The translations under genes and the position numbers were made by a program. From NCBI RefSeq assembly GCF_014649115.1, contig NZ_BMSK01000005.1, positions 1 through 64,000 on the forward strand: 64,000 nucleotides of DNA, written 5' to 3'. The notes beneath the pieces are model-generated. The model was not told where the DNA came from and ran no database searches. It saw only the letters and a list, made by a program, of their open reading frames with translations. Source of the DNA: Streptomyces eurythermus (GTDB taxonomy: Bacteria > Actinomycetota > Actinomycetes > Streptomycetales > Streptomycetaceae). Of the stretch, positions 19,306 to 28,602 are shown in pieces (within the stretch, counting starts at the first letter, position 1; each line of letters begins with the position of its first letter).

Positions 19306-19509
19306 ATGGCTACTGGCACCGTGAAGTGGTTCAACGCGGAAAAGGGCTTCGGCTTCATCGAGCAGGACGGCGGCGGCCCCGACGTCTTCGCCCACTACTC
19401 GAACATCGCCACCCAGGGCTTCCGCGAGCTGCTGGAAGGCCAGAAGGTGTCCTTCGACATCGCTCAGGGCCAGAAGGGCCCGACGGCCGAGAACATCATT
19501 CCCGCCTGA
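19306..19509 (+). CDS. Cold-shock-domain RNA chaperone (CspA family)
   Basis: 67 residues, the usual length. It starts [20 protein letters not shown] with RNP1 (KGFGFIE) and RNP2 (DVFAHYS), followed by [17 protein letters not shown]. It binds single-stranded RNA or DNA and melts secondary structure. ATG 19306 follows AAGGAG by 7 nt. A DEAD-box helicase lies downstream after a terminator, a pairing often seen in actinobacteria and sensible for RNA unfolding in the cold. Confidence 0.96.
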   Translation: MATGTVKWFNAEKGFGFIEQDGGGPDVFAHYSNIATQGFRELLEGQKVSFDIAQGQKGPTAENIIPA

Positions 19510-19538
19510 CCCTCGGGACTGACGCGTACTTCACAGCT

Positions 19539-19566
19539 GGGGCCCGCACCTTGGGGTGCGGGCCCC
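19539..19566 (+). terminator. Terminator after the cold-shock gene
   Basis: A perfect 12-bp GC-rich stem (19539-19550 with 19555-19566) and a TTGG loop, followed by GCTCGCTTTATT, lie 30 nt after the stop. Confidence 0.85.
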
Positions 19567-19688
19567 GGCTCGCTTTATTACCAGGGTGATTCGACCCTGT
19601 CATTTTCGGCCCGTTCTCGCGATTCTCTGCGCCGCTCGTACTGCCGCGGAAACTCCTTGATACGCGCCCGCATCGAGGAAGGTTCCGC

Positions 19689-21188
19689 ATGAACCGCACC
19701 CGTACCAATCGCACCCGCACCACCGGAACCGGCCGTGGCTACGACCGTTTCGGCGGCAGTGGCACCGCCGGCCGCTCCGGCGGCCCGCGCCGCTCCGGCG
19801 GTCAGGGAAACCGGCGGCCCGCGCAGGGCGAGTTCGCGCCGCCGAAGACGGTCACACCGGCGCTGCCCGCCGTCGAGGCGTTCGCCGATCTCGCCATGCC
19901 GGCGCCGCTGCTGGCCACGCTCGCCAAGGAAGGCGTGACCGTACCGTTCCCGATCCAGGCGGCGACCCTGCCGAACTCCCTGGCCGGCCGTGACGTACTC
20001 GGTCGTGGCCGTACCGGCTCGGGCAAGACCCTCGCCTTCGGCCTCGCGGCACTGGCCCGTACGGCGGGCCGGCGGGCCGAGCCGCGCCGGCCGCTGGCGC
20101 TGGTCCTGGTCCCCACCCGGGAGCTGGCCCAGCAGGTCACCGACGCGCTCGCGTCCTACGCGCGCTCCGTGGGCCTGCGGCTCGCCACCGTCGTCGGCGG
20201 GATGTCCATCGGCCGGCAGGCCGGTGCGCTGCGGACCGGCGCGGAGGTGGTCGTCGCGACGCCCGGCCGGCTCAAGGACCTCATCGACCGGGGCGACTGC
20301 CGGCTGGACGACGTCGCCGTGACCGTCCTCGACGAGGCCGACCAGATGACCGACATGGGCTTCATGCCCCAGGTCACCGCCCTGCTCGACCAGGTCCGCC
20401 CCGACGGCCAGCGGCTGCTGTTCTCGGCCACCCTGGACCGCAACGTCGATCTGCTCGTCCGCCGCTATCTGACCGACCCGGTGGTGCACTCCGTCGACCC
20501 GTCGGCCGGTGCCGTCACCACGATGGAGCACCACGTACTCCACGTGCACGAGACGGACAAGCACCGCACCACCACCGAGATCGCGGCCCGCGACGGCCGG
20601 GTGATCATGTTCCTGGACACCAAGCACGCGGTGGACCGGCTGACCAAGCACCTGCTGAACAGCGGTGTCCGCGCCGCGGCCCTGCACGGCGGCCGCTCCC
20701 AGCCGCAGCGCACCCGGACCCTGGCCCAGTTCAAGGACGGTCACGTCACCGTGCTGGTGGCCACCAACGTCGCGGCCCGCGGCATCCACGTCGACAGCCT
20801 CGACCTGGTCGTCAACGTGGACCCGCCCAGCGACCCCAAGGACTACCTGCACCGCGGCGGCCGTACGGCCCGCGCCGGCGAGTCCGGCAGCGTCGTCACC
20901 CTGGTGACCCCCGGCCAGCGCCGCGGCATGACCCGGCTGATGGCCTCGGCCGGCATCACCCCGCAGGTCACCCCGGTCCGCTCGGGCGAGGCGGAGCTGA
21001 CCCGCATCACCGGCGCCCAGGCACCCTCCGGCGTCCCGGTGGTCATCACCGCGCCGGTCGTGGAACGCCCCCGCCGCACGTCGTCGCCGTCCCGGAACCG
21101 CAGGGGCGGCGGCGGCCAGGGCCGGCCCGCCGGCGCGGGAACGCGCCGCAGGGCACAGCGGCGGCCCGGCAACGACTCGGCCGCCTAA
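19689..21188 (+). CDS. DEAD-box ATP-dependent RNA helicase
   Basis: 499 residues, with all core motifs: Q motif (VPFPIQAATLPN), Walker A GRTGSGKT near 107-114, PTRELA, DEAD at about 215-218 (VLDEADQM), SAT (LFSATL), RGIHVD, and HRGGRTAR at about 386-393. The N-terminus (NRTRTNRTRTTGTGRG) and the C-terminal tail (RNRRGGGGQGRPAGAG) are basic, Gly-rich RNA-binding extensions. ATG follows GAGGAAGG. Gene order with the cold-shock gene, a CBS-like gene and an SCO5918-type gene resembles SCO5921-SCO5918 of S. coelicolor as I recall it. Confidence 0.95.
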   Translation: MNRTRTNRTRTTGTGRGYDRFGGSGTAGRSGGPRRSGGQGNRRPAQGEFAPPKTVTPALPAVEAFADLAMPAPLLATLAKEGVTVPFPIQAATLPNSLAGRDVLGRGRTGSGKTLAFGLAALARTAGRRAEPRRPLALVLVPTRELAQQVTDALASYARSVGLRLATVVGGMSIGRQAGALRTGAEVVVATPGRLKDLIDRGDCRLDDVAVTVLDEADQMTDMGFMPQVTALLDQVRPDGQRLLFSATLDRNVDLLVRRYLTDPVVHSVDPSAGAVTTMEHHVLHVHETDKHRTTTEIAARDGRVIMFLDTKHAVDRLTKHLLNSGVRAAALHGGRSQPQRTRTLAQFKDGHVTVLVATNVAARGIHVDSLDLVVNVDPPSDPKDYLHRGGRTARAGESGSVVTLVTPGQRRGMTRLMASAGITPQVTPVRSGEAELTRITGAQAPSGVPVVITAPVVERPRRTSSPSRNRRGGGGQGRPAGAGTRRRAQRRPGNDSAA

Positions 21189-21270
21189 CCCGGCACCGCC
21201 CCGGACGTCCTCTCGGTCTCCGGGGCCACCAGGCCCCCGGGCCGTCCCGCCGCCACCGAAGGAGACACCC

Positions 21271-21618
21271 TTGACGCCAGCACGGACGCAGCACCGCATG
21301 CCGGACCCCGCCCCCGTGACCGCGGACGGGGACGTCGAAGGGCACGGGCCCCGGGTGTGGGACGACATGACCGTCGAGGTGGCGCTGGCCGTCATGGCGG
21401 GCGCCCGGGTCGAGTACCTGACCGTGTGCGACGAGGACGACCGGAGCACGGGCCTGATCACCCGGGTCCGGCTCGCCGTGCTCCGCGACAGCTCCGCGTA
21501 CACCGACCGGATCCGGCTGCGGGACGTCCTCGACGGATCGCTGCCCGAGCCCTGTGTCCGCCCCGGTGACGCCGGTGAGTACGGCCGGGCTCCGGGCGTA
21601 CTCGCCCTCTCGCGCTGA
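21271..21618 (+). CDS. Small CBS-domain-like protein
   Basis: 115 residues from TTG 21271, with AAGGAGA 6 nt upstream. The middle (WDDMTVEVALAVMAGARVEY, then LTVCDEDDRSTGLITRVRLA) looks like one CBS module: a helix, a strand with CDEDD, and the GLITRVRL strand. A single CBS motif would need a partner to form the usual pair. It lies 82 nt after the helicase, so co-transcription is likely. Its role may be sensing nucleotides for the helicase group, which is inference. Confidence 0.7.
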   Translation: MTPARTQHRMPDPAPVTADGDVEGHGPRVWDDMTVEVALAVMAGARVEYLTVCDEDDRSTGLITRVRLAVLRDSSAYTDRIRLRDVLDGSLPEPCVRPGDAGEYGRAPGVLALSR

Positions 21619-21673
21619 TCCGCCCGGCCGGACCGCGCCCTTCTCTCCCCCGACTTCTCCCCTGTGAGGCATC

Positions 21674-22000
21674 ATGCGCTGTGTCATCGCCCGGTACCCG
21701 TTCGACCTGACCAGAATCGGGGTGCTGGAGTCGATGAAGGACGTCAAGCCCGAGGCCGTCACGGGCGCGTCCGTGACCATCGGGCGCCGTCGCTACCCCG
21801 TCAAGCAGGTCGGCCGGGTCCTCACCCGGCAGGACCCGCGTGACTTCAGCGCCGGCGAGGTCACCCGGGCCATGACGCGCCTGGGCTTCACCTGCCACGA
21901 CGCGCCCGGGGCCGCACCCGTGGACGCGGGCGTGGCCGGACCCGACGCGCTGCGGACCGCGTCGGCACTGCTCGGCGGGCCCGGTTCCGTGGCCGTATGA
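21674..22000 (+). CDS. SCO5918-family conserved protein
   Basis: 108 residues. It begins MRCVIARYPFDLTRIGVLES and contains VTGASVTIGRRRYPVKQVGR and DFSAGEVTRAMTRLGFTC, which match the SCO5918-type family found downstream of DEAD-box helicases in streptomycetes. No catalytic motif is known. ATG follows a CTGTGAGG context 55 nt after the previous stop, so it is probably the last gene of the helicase operon. A terminator follows. Confidence 0.8.
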   Translation: MRCVIARYPFDLTRIGVLESMKDVKPEAVTGASVTIGRRRYPVKQVGRVLTRQDPRDFSAGEVTRAMTRLGFTCHDAPGAAPVDAGVAGPDALRTASALLGGPGSVAV

Positions 22001-22032
22001 CGACGGGCGGGAAACCGCCCTCAGGATCCCGG

Positions 22033-22068
22033 TGGGGGCTCTTCCGACAGATGTCGGAAGGGCCCCCA
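22033..22068. terminator. Bidirectional terminator between convergent genes
   Basis: A 16-bp stem (22033-22048 with 22053-22068, one G-T pair) and an AGAT loop. It lies 33 nt after the plus-strand stop and 9 nt beyond the minus-strand stop. Confidence 0.8.
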
Positions 22069-22076
22069 TCGCTGTG

Positions 22077-22451
22077 TCACCGGTCGGAGTAGCTGAGGTC
22101 GCCCACGGACCAGGCGCTGACGTCCTTGATGGCGACCCGGTACATGCCTCCCGTCTCCGGGATGCCGAGGCTGCCCTGGAGGATGCGGGCGAGGTGGAAG
22201 TGCAGATGCGTGGGCGCCTCGTCACGGCCGGGCCCGGACCCGCGTGGGTCACGGGAGAAGACGCCCGCGAAGGGACCGAGCCGGTCGGAGTCCTTCAGGA
22301 CCTCCGCCACCCGCTCCCGCCATACGGCCTCGGGAGCCAACCGGCCGGTGATCACGGCGCCGCCGACGACCACGGTCAGCGACATCTGATTGCTTCGCTC
22401 GGACTCCACCGCGGCGGAGATGGCGACGAGCAGCTCATCAGGGTTCGACAT
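22077..22451 (-). CDS. Small conserved protein, possibly GvpU-like
   Basis: 124 residues. The N-terminal half (MSNPDELLVAISAAVESERS, then SLTVVVGGAVITGRLAPEAV) has the pattern of a beta-rich sensor of the GvpU (gas-vesicle accessory) type. The C-terminus (PTHLHFHLARI, then YRVAIKDVSAWSVGDLSYSD) fits the GvpU ending with a histidine-containing strand and a W-x-(V/L)-G-x-L-S motif. No other gas-vesicle genes are in the window, so the name is tentative. ATG 22451 is chosen by the start of similarity. Confidence 0.6.
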   Translation of the reverse strand: MSNPDELLVAISAAVESERSNQMSLTVVVGGAVITGRLAPEAVWRERVAEVLKDSDRLGPFAGVFSRDPRGSGPGRDEAPTHLHFHLARILQGSLGIPETGGMYRVAIKDVSAWSVGDLSYSDR

Positions 22452-22610
22452 GACAGCAGAGCTTATGCGGCCCGGCCGCCCCCGCACCGCCCGCGGGGCA
22501 TGAAGTGTTCGCACCGGCGACCGGACGCGGCTCCCGGCCCACCTGCGAGGAGACAACCACGTCAGGATTCATCTGCCGCCGAACGAGTGAAATCTAGTCT
22601 TGTCGCAGTA

Positions 22611-22634
22611 GATTTTTGTCGCCGACAGGGGTAC
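22611..22634 (+). promoter_or_regulatory. SigB-type promoter (GATT-N14-GGGTAC)
   Basis: GATT at 22611-22614 and GGGTAC at 22629-22634, 14 nt apart, match the SigB-type consensus. Transcription from here would give a leader of about 370 nt before the MerR-like gene. Confidence 0.5.
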
Positions 22635-22959
22635 GGTTTCTCTCGTAGACATGGTCCAGCGAGACCCGCCAGACACGAACTGGCGGGTGGCGGCCGTAGC
22701 GTCCCGGACGCACGTGGAGAGGCCGCCGACAGCAGTACCGGTTCGTTCAGTGGATTGGTCCGAGAGGAACGGAAGGAGCTGACGCCATCAGGATCGCCCG
22801 GTCCGAGGGGTACTCGGCCCGGGTACCGCAAGACCCCGGAATGGATGGTGGTCCCCGGTCACGCAGCTGCGATCCCCCGCTCCGCCCTGCCGGGCCGGGT
22901 AGCGGAAACAGAAGGTCGGCACAGCAGTAGGGCCGACAGATGGTGTTGAATTTCCTTCG

Positions 22960-22991
22960 GGGCCCTGGTGCCGTACGGCATCAGGGCCCCT
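22960..22991 (+). promoter_or_regulatory. Strong hairpin just upstream of the MerR-like gene
   Basis: 15-bp stem (22960-22974 with 22977-22991, one G-T wobble) and a tiny loop, ending 24 nt before the ATG. There is no T-run, so it may be an attenuator or RNA-stability element rather than a simple terminator. Confidence 0.55.
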
Positions 22992-23015
22992 CGACGCGTT
23001 GCACAGCGAGGTGAC

Positions 23016-23360
23016 ATGACATCGGACAACCCTCTGAATGATCGTCTGGACGACGACGACTACCCCGCGTACACCATGGGCCGGGCAGCCGAGATGCTCG
23101 GTACCACCCCGGCATTCCTGCGGGCCATCGGTGAGGCTCGGCTGATCACTCCGCTCCGCTCGGAAGGAGGACACCGCCGGTACTCCCGCTACCAACTGCG
23201 GATCGCCGCCCGCGCCCGCGAGCTCGTCGACAGAGGGACCCCGATCGAGGCCGCGTGCCGCATCGTCATCCTCGAGGACCAGCTCGAGGAAGCGCAGCGC
23301 ATCAACGCCGAGTACCGCCGTGCCGCCGGCGAATCGGCGGGCCGTCCCGGCCCCGGCTGA
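23016..23360 (+). CDS. MerR-like helix-turn-helix regulator
   Basis: 114 residues. The DNA-binding half is AYTMGRAAEMLGTTPAFLRA, then EARLITPLRSEGGHRRYSRY, a MerR-type helix-turn-helix and wing. The following helices (LEDQLEEAQRINAEYRRA) make a short dimer coil. There is no metal-binding C-terminal domain, so it is a minimal member; near-identical small regulators are widespread in Streptomyces. ATG 23016 follows GCGAGGTG. The long structured leader and SigB-type promoter suggest stress control. Confidence 0.85.
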   Translation: MTSDNPLNDRLDDDDYPAYTMGRAAEMLGTTPAFLRAIGEARLITPLRSEGGHRRYSRYQLRIAARARELVDRGTPIEAACRIVILEDQLEEAQRINAEYRRAAGESAGRPGPG

Positions 23361-23402
23361 CCCCTGCGGACCCGCCCGCCCCGCGATGTGGAAGCGCGCC
23401 GA

Positions 23403-24383
23403 TCAGGGCCGTTGCCGTAGGTGGCCGGCGTCCTGGCGGGTGGTGAGTTTCGGGTGGTCGGTGTCCGGGAGCCAGTCGCGGCCCGGTGTGTACTCCAGCC
23501 AGCGGCGGGCGCGGCCGGCCTCCGCGAAGCCGCGCAGCAGGGTGTCGAGCAACGGGTGACGGGAGGTCTCCCGCCAGGCCAGCGACCACGCGTACAGCGG
23601 TGTCGGCCCGACCAGCGGTACGCAGCGCAGGCCGGCGTGGTCCGGCAGGGGCGCGTCGGCGGGGAAGACGGTGAAGCCCTCGGGGTCGGTGCGCAGCTGC
23701 CGCAGCAGATGGTCCAGGCCCAGATTGGGGCCGTCGTGCCGCCGCCCGATGCGGAACTCGTCGGCGAAGCGGCGCAGGAAGTCCAGGCGGTCCAGTTCGG
23801 CCGGGCACCACAGGACGCTGTCGCGCAGGTCGGCCGGCCGCAGCGCGCGGGCGCCGGCCAGCGGGTGGGACGGGCCCACCACCGCGTCGACGGGCTCCAG
23901 CCGCACCAGGCGCTGGGTGAGCCTCGCGTCCCGGCCGTCGGGCAGCGGGTGCACCCGGCCGAACCCCAGATCCGTGTCGCCGCGCAGCAGGGACCGCGCG
24001 ACCGCCGGCCAGTCCCGTCCCGGGCCCGGCTCCCAGCGCACCCCGCCGAGCGCGACCGCCGCCTCGGCGACCGTGCGCATCGGCGCGTACAGATGGCCCC
24101 ACGTGTCGATCCGTACGACCGGTCCGGCGCCCGTCACCGCCGCGAGCGCCCGCTCGCCCGCCGTGAGCGCCTCACGCGCGGCCGGCAGGAACCGCTCGCC
24201 CGCCGCGCTCAGCCGGATGCCGCCCTGGCGCTCGAACAACCGCACGCCGAGCAGTTCCTCCAGCCGCGCGATGCGCTTGGACAGGGCCTGCTGGCTGGTG
24301 CTCAGCTCCTCGGCGGCCCGCCCGAAGTGCAGCGTCCCGGCGGCCGCGGCAAAGGCGCGGACCAGAGTGAGATCGAGGTCCAT
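23403..24383 (-). CDS. LysR-family transcriptional regulator
   Basis: 326 residues. The N-terminal helix-turn-helix is classical (VRAFAAAAGTLHFGRAAEEL, then STSQQALSKRIARLEELLGV, then LFERQGGIRLSAAGERF). The rest is a periplasmic-binding-protein-like effector domain. ATG 24383 is chosen because MDLDLTLVRAF is the usual opening; the open frame upstream overlaps the divergent oxidoreductase. It is divergent from that gene with 135 bp between and probably controls it. Confidence 0.9.
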   Translation of the reverse strand: MDLDLTLVRAFAAAAGTLHFGRAAEELSTSQQALSKRIARLEELLGVRLFERQGGIRLSAAGERFLPAAREALTAGERALAAVTGAGPVVRIDTWGHLYAPMRTVAEAAVALGGVRWEPGPGRDWPAVARSLLRGDTDLGFGRVHPLPDGRDARLTQRLVRLEPVDAVVGPSHPLAGARALRPADLRDSVLWCPAELDRLDFLRRFADEFRIGRRHDGPNLGLDHLLRQLRTDPEGFTVFPADAPLPDHAGLRCVPLVGPTPLYAWSLAWRETSRHPLLDTLLRGFAEAGRARRWLEYTPGRDWLPDTDHPKLTTRQDAGHLRQRP

Positions 24384-24518
24384 GCCGCCGACCCTAGGCG
24401 ACAACCACGCGTTGTCGCCGGGGCGGACCGGTTGTTGGCCGGACGCGGGCACCGCGCGGTCGGATGGTCCCGGACGCCGCACCGGGGACGGCCCGGGACC
24501 ACCGAGGGGATGACCACG

Positions 24519-25439
24519 ATGAAAGCCTTCGTACCGACCGCGGACCCCGCCGAGCCGGTCGTGCTCGCCGATGTCGCCGAGCCGGTGCCGCGACCCGACG
24601 AGGCGCTGGTGAAGGTCGAGGCGTTCTCGGTCAACCGGGGCGAGACGTTCAGGCTGGAGCGGCCCACGCCCGGCGACCGCCCGGGCAAGGACATCGCGGG
24701 CCTGGTGGTGCAGCCGGCCGCCGACGGCAGCGGGCCCACCGGGATCACGCGGGTCGTCGGCCACCCCATGGCCGGCGGCTGGGCGGAGTACGTGGCGGTC
24801 CCGACCGGTGCGCTCGCCGAGCTGCCGGACAGCGTGTCCGTGCTCCACGGGGCGGCGCTCCCGCTGGCCGGGCTCACCGCGCTGCGGCTGCTGCGCGCCG
24901 CCGGGCCCGTGCTGGGCCGGCGGGTGCTGCTGACCGGCGCCTCCGGGGGCGTCGGCCACTTCGTGACCGAGCTCGCGACCGCCGCCGGGGCCGAGGTCAC
25001 CGCCGTGACCAGGAACGCCGAGCGCGGCGCCCGGCTCGCCGCACTGGGCGCCGCCGAGATCGTCCACGACGTCACCGACGCCCGGGGCCCCTACGACATC
25101 GTGCTGGAGTCGACCGGCGGACGGGCCCTCTCCGACGCGCTCGCCCGGCTCGCCGGGCGCGGCACGCTCATCTGGTTCGGGCAGGCCGGCCGCGTCCCGG
25201 CGACGCTGGACTTCTTCGACTTCTTCAACGGCCCCGAGTCGGCCGTCATCCGCCACTTCCACTACCTGGACGCCGACACCCGGCTCGGCGACGACCTCGC
25301 GACCCTCGTCCGGCTGACCGCCGAAGGCCGGCTGCACCCGGAGATCGGCCGCGTCGCGGACTGGGCCGGTACCGCCACCGCTCTCACCGACCTGCGCGAC
25401 CGCCGCATCCGCGGCAAGGCCGTCCTCACCCTGTCCTGA
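24519..25439 (+). CDS. Zinc-free NADPH:quinone oxidoreductase (MDR superfamily)
   Basis: 306 residues. It starts MKAFVPTADPAEPVVLADVA with a GroES-like fold (EALVKVEAFSVNRGETFRL), then a Rossmann domain with VLLTGASGGVGHFVTELATA binding NAD(P)H. No structural or catalytic zinc ligands are present, as in quinone reductases. ATG 24519 is favoured because GAGGGG lies 9 nt upstream; ATG 24510 would sit on that ribosome site. It lies 31 nt before the SnoaL-like gene, so the two form an operon. Confidence 0.88.
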   Translation: MKAFVPTADPAEPVVLADVAEPVPRPDEALVKVEAFSVNRGETFRLERPTPGDRPGKDIAGLVVQPAADGSGPTGITRVVGHPMAGGWAEYVAVPTGALAELPDSVSVLHGAALPLAGLTALRLLRAAGPVLGRRVLLTGASGGVGHFVTELATAAGAEVTAVTRNAERGARLAALGAAEIVHDVTDARGPYDIVLESTGGRALSDALARLAGRGTLIWFGQAGRVPATLDFFDFFNGPESAVIRHFHYLDADTRLGDDLATLVRLTAEGRLHPEIGRVADWAGTATALTDLRDRRIRGKAVLTLS

Positions 25440-25470
25440 CCCGCATCCCGACGAACGAAGGAGCACACCC

Positions 25471-25914
25471 ATGACCACCAACGACGCGAGGGCCGTCGTC
25501 GTCCGCTACGTCGAGGCCGTACGCGACGGCGCCGCCGACATCATCCACGACAGCTTCGCCGAGGACGCGACCTGGCACTATCCGGGGAGCCTGCCGGTCT
25601 CCAGGGTGTGGCACGGCCGCGAGGAGATCGTCGAGGAGTTCCTCGGGAGCATGGGCACGGTCTTCGTCCCCGGCACCCTGGAGATCGAACTGGTCGGCAC
25701 GGTCGCCGAGGGCGACCGCGTGGTGGCCGAATGGACCGCCAAGGCCACGACCGTGACCGGCGCCGCCTACGACAACCGCTGCATCGGCGTCTACACGGTC
25801 CGCGACGGCAAGATCACCTCGGTGGTCGAATACGCCGACACCCACCACGTGGCCGAGACCCTCTTCCCCGGCTTCCCCGCCCACGACACCCACCGGCCCA
25901 CCGACCACGGGTAG
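25471..25914 (+). CDS. SnoaL-like / NTF2-fold protein
   Basis: 147 residues with the cone-shaped NTF2-fold pattern: an opening helix (VVRYVEAVRDGAADIIHDSF), EDATWHYPGSLPVSRVWHG, and late strands (CIGVYTVRDGKITSVVEYAD). Proteins of this fold act as ketosteroid isomerases, small-molecule cyclases or binding proteins; the ligand is unknown. ATG follows AAGGAG by 8 nt. It forms an operon with the quinone oxidoreductase under the divergent LysR. Confidence 0.85.
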   Translation: MTTNDARAVVVRYVEAVRDGAADIIHDSFAEDATWHYPGSLPVSRVWHGREEIVEEFLGSMGTVFVPGTLEIELVGTVAEGDRVVAEWTAKATTVTGAAYDNRCIGVYTVRDGKITSVVEYADTHHVAETLFPGFPAHDTHRPTDHG

Positions 25915-25963
25915 GCCGCGCCCGGCGCGCACCGTGTCCGTACCGGAGCTGTGACCTCCGCGT

Positions 25964-26914
25964 TCAGCCGGCAGGCGTGGGGGAAGGGCCGTAGGCGGCT
26001 CTGAGGAGGGGTGGGAGGGTCGCGGGGGTGGCCCGGTAGGTCTGGGTGCCCACCGTTGCCAGGGCCAGGGAGGCCAGGACCGAGCCGGTGCGGGCGGCTT
26101 CGGGCGCGGTGCCGCCGGCCGCCAGGGCGGCGAGGTAGCCCGCGCGGAACGCGTCGCCGACGCCCGTCGGGTCGGTGACCTCGGTCGCCGGGGCCGCCGC
26201 CACCTCCACCGGTGGTTCTCCGGCGCGGTCGATACGGCTGCCCTTCGCGCCGAGCGTGGTCACCCATGTGCCGACCCGGTCCAGGACCTCGTCCGTGGTC
26301 CAGCCGGTCTTGCGCAGGAGCAGTTCGTGTTCGTACTCGTTGGTGAACAGGTGGTCGGCGCCGTCGACGAGGGCGCGGATGTCACCGCCGTCCAGACGGG
26401 CCAGCTGCTGGGACGGGTCGGCCATGAAGCGGATGCCCAGCGCCCGGCAGGCACGGGTGTGGCGCAGCATGGCCGCCGGGTCGTCCGCGCCGATCAGGAC
26501 GATGTCCGCGTCGGCGGCGACCTCGGCGAGGTCGATGTGCGCCGCCTCCGTCATCGCGCCCGGGTAGAAGGACGCGATCTGGTTGCCGTCCGGGTCCGTG
26601 GTGCACAGGAAGCGGGCCGTGTGGCGGGTGGCGGAGACGAGGACGGCGCCGGTGTCCACGCCCAGGGCCGACAGCCGGGCGCCGTACTCCGCGAAGTCGG
26701 CGCCCACCGCCCCCACCAGCAGCGGGCGGTGCCCCAGCAGGGCCAGCCCGTAGCTGATGTTGGCGGCGACCCCGCCCTGGCGGATCTCCAGGGTGTCCAC
26801 GAGGAACGACAGCGACACCCGGTCCAGGCGGTCGGCCAGCAGCTGGTCGGTGATGCGGGCCGGGAACGTCATCAGGTGGTCGGTGGCGATGGACCCGGTG
26901 ACGGCGATGCGCAT
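25964..26914 (-). CDS. PfkB-family kinase, probably adenosine kinase
   Basis: 316 residues of the ribokinase/PfkB family. It has the Gly-rich N-terminal signature (RQGGVAANISYGLALLGHRP), and the C-terminal signature with the catalytic Asp, DPTGVGDAFRAGYLAALAAG. It begins one nucleotide after the metK stop. In SAM-using clusters a kinase here would phosphorylate the adenosine left after SAM and SAH turnover. Sequence alone does not exclude another sugar or nucleoside as substrate. Confidence 0.85.
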   Translation of the reverse strand: MRIAVTGSIATDHLMTFPARITDQLLADRLDRVSLSFLVDTLEIRQGGVAANISYGLALLGHRPLLVGAVGADFAEYGARLSALGVDTGAVLVSATRHTARFLCTTDPDGNQIASFYPGAMTEAAHIDLAEVAADADIVLIGADDPAAMLRHTRACRALGIRFMADPSQQLARLDGGDIRALVDGADHLFTNEYEHELLLRKTGWTTDEVLDRVGTWVTTLGAKGSRIDRAGEPPVEVAAAPATEVTDPTGVGDAFRAGYLAALAAGGTAPEAARTGSVLASLALATVGTQTYRATPATLPPLLRAAYGPSPTPAG

Positions 26915-26915
26915 C

Positions 26916-28079
<1,164 letters not shown>

Positions 28080-28120
28080 CTGCGGGCGTCTCCTTACCCG
28101 GGGAGGTGGGCGGCGGGACA

Positions 28121-28163
28121 CCGGCTCCGTACCGCCCCGGGGGCCGGGGCGGTACGGAGCCGG
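28121..28163. terminator. Perfect 20-bp hairpin between the ABM and metK genes
   Basis: 28121-28140 pairs with 28144-28163 without mismatch around a GGG loop. On the minus strand it follows the ABM stop by 54 nt and precedes metK by 42 nt. It could end the aromatic operon or act in the metK leader; no T-run follows on either strand. Confidence 0.6.
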
Positions 28164-28217
28164 ACGGGCTGAACGGGCCTGACCGGCCGGACAGGCCGGT
28201 CCTGCTGGGTGGAGGGG

Positions 28218-28550
28218 TCAGCTCTCCGGGTGGTGGACGGCGAACACCGTGTACGCGTGCGGGTCGGGCTTGGCCAGCGCGGCGGCCCGGTCCCGGTACA
28301 CCTGCACGTCCGGGTCGCCCATGGTGGCCTTGATGTCGGCCTTGCTGACCCACTGCGCGTAGTAGACCAGGCGCTTGCCGTCGAGGCTGGTCAGGATGTT
28401 CACGGAGATGCAGCCGGGCCGGTGCCGGATGAACTTCTCGGCGCCCTCGCTGAGCACCTCGGCCAGCTCCTTCTGCTTCTCCGGCTCCACGTCGAAGACG
28501 TTGATCATGGCGTAGGTGCCGTCGTTCTCCCGGATGACCGTCTCTGACAT
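28218..28550 (-). CDS. Antibiotic-biosynthesis-monooxygenase (ABM) domain protein
   Basis: 110 residues with one dimeric alpha-beta barrel: YAMINVFDVEPEKQKELAEV, a helix, HRPGCISVNILTSLDGKRLV, YYAQWVSKADIKATM, and a final strand. ABM proteins are cofactor-free monooxygenases or cyclase-like helpers acting on phenolic intermediates. Start ATG 28550. It lies 52 nt after the DAHP synthase stop and is probably the last gene of that minus-strand operon. Confidence 0.85.
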   Translation of the reverse strand: MSETVIRENDGTYAMINVFDVEPEKQKELAEVLSEGAEKFIRHRPGCISVNILTSLDGKRLVYYAQWVSKADIKATMGDPDVQVYRDRAAALAKPDPHAYTVFAVHHPES

Positions 28551-28602
28551 GACGTGTCCTCTCATCGTTGGCATGACATCGGTGACGGAGCGGTGGCGTG
28601 GA

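Larger units (their letters stand above)
22452..23015. other. Long leader region of the MerR-like gene
   Basis: 564 bases with no sure gene. It holds a SigB-type promoter (22611-22634) and a strong hairpin (22960-22991). A 43-codon frame starts at ATG 22650 and ends with TGA just after GGAAGGAGC near 22779. A second short frame follows, so a leader peptide is possible but unproven. Confidence 0.5.

Noticed and set aside
24384..25481. N-terminal extension of the LysR gene (open frame to 25481)
   Set aside because: The frame runs antisense through the oxidoreductase gene; similarity to LysR begins at 24383.
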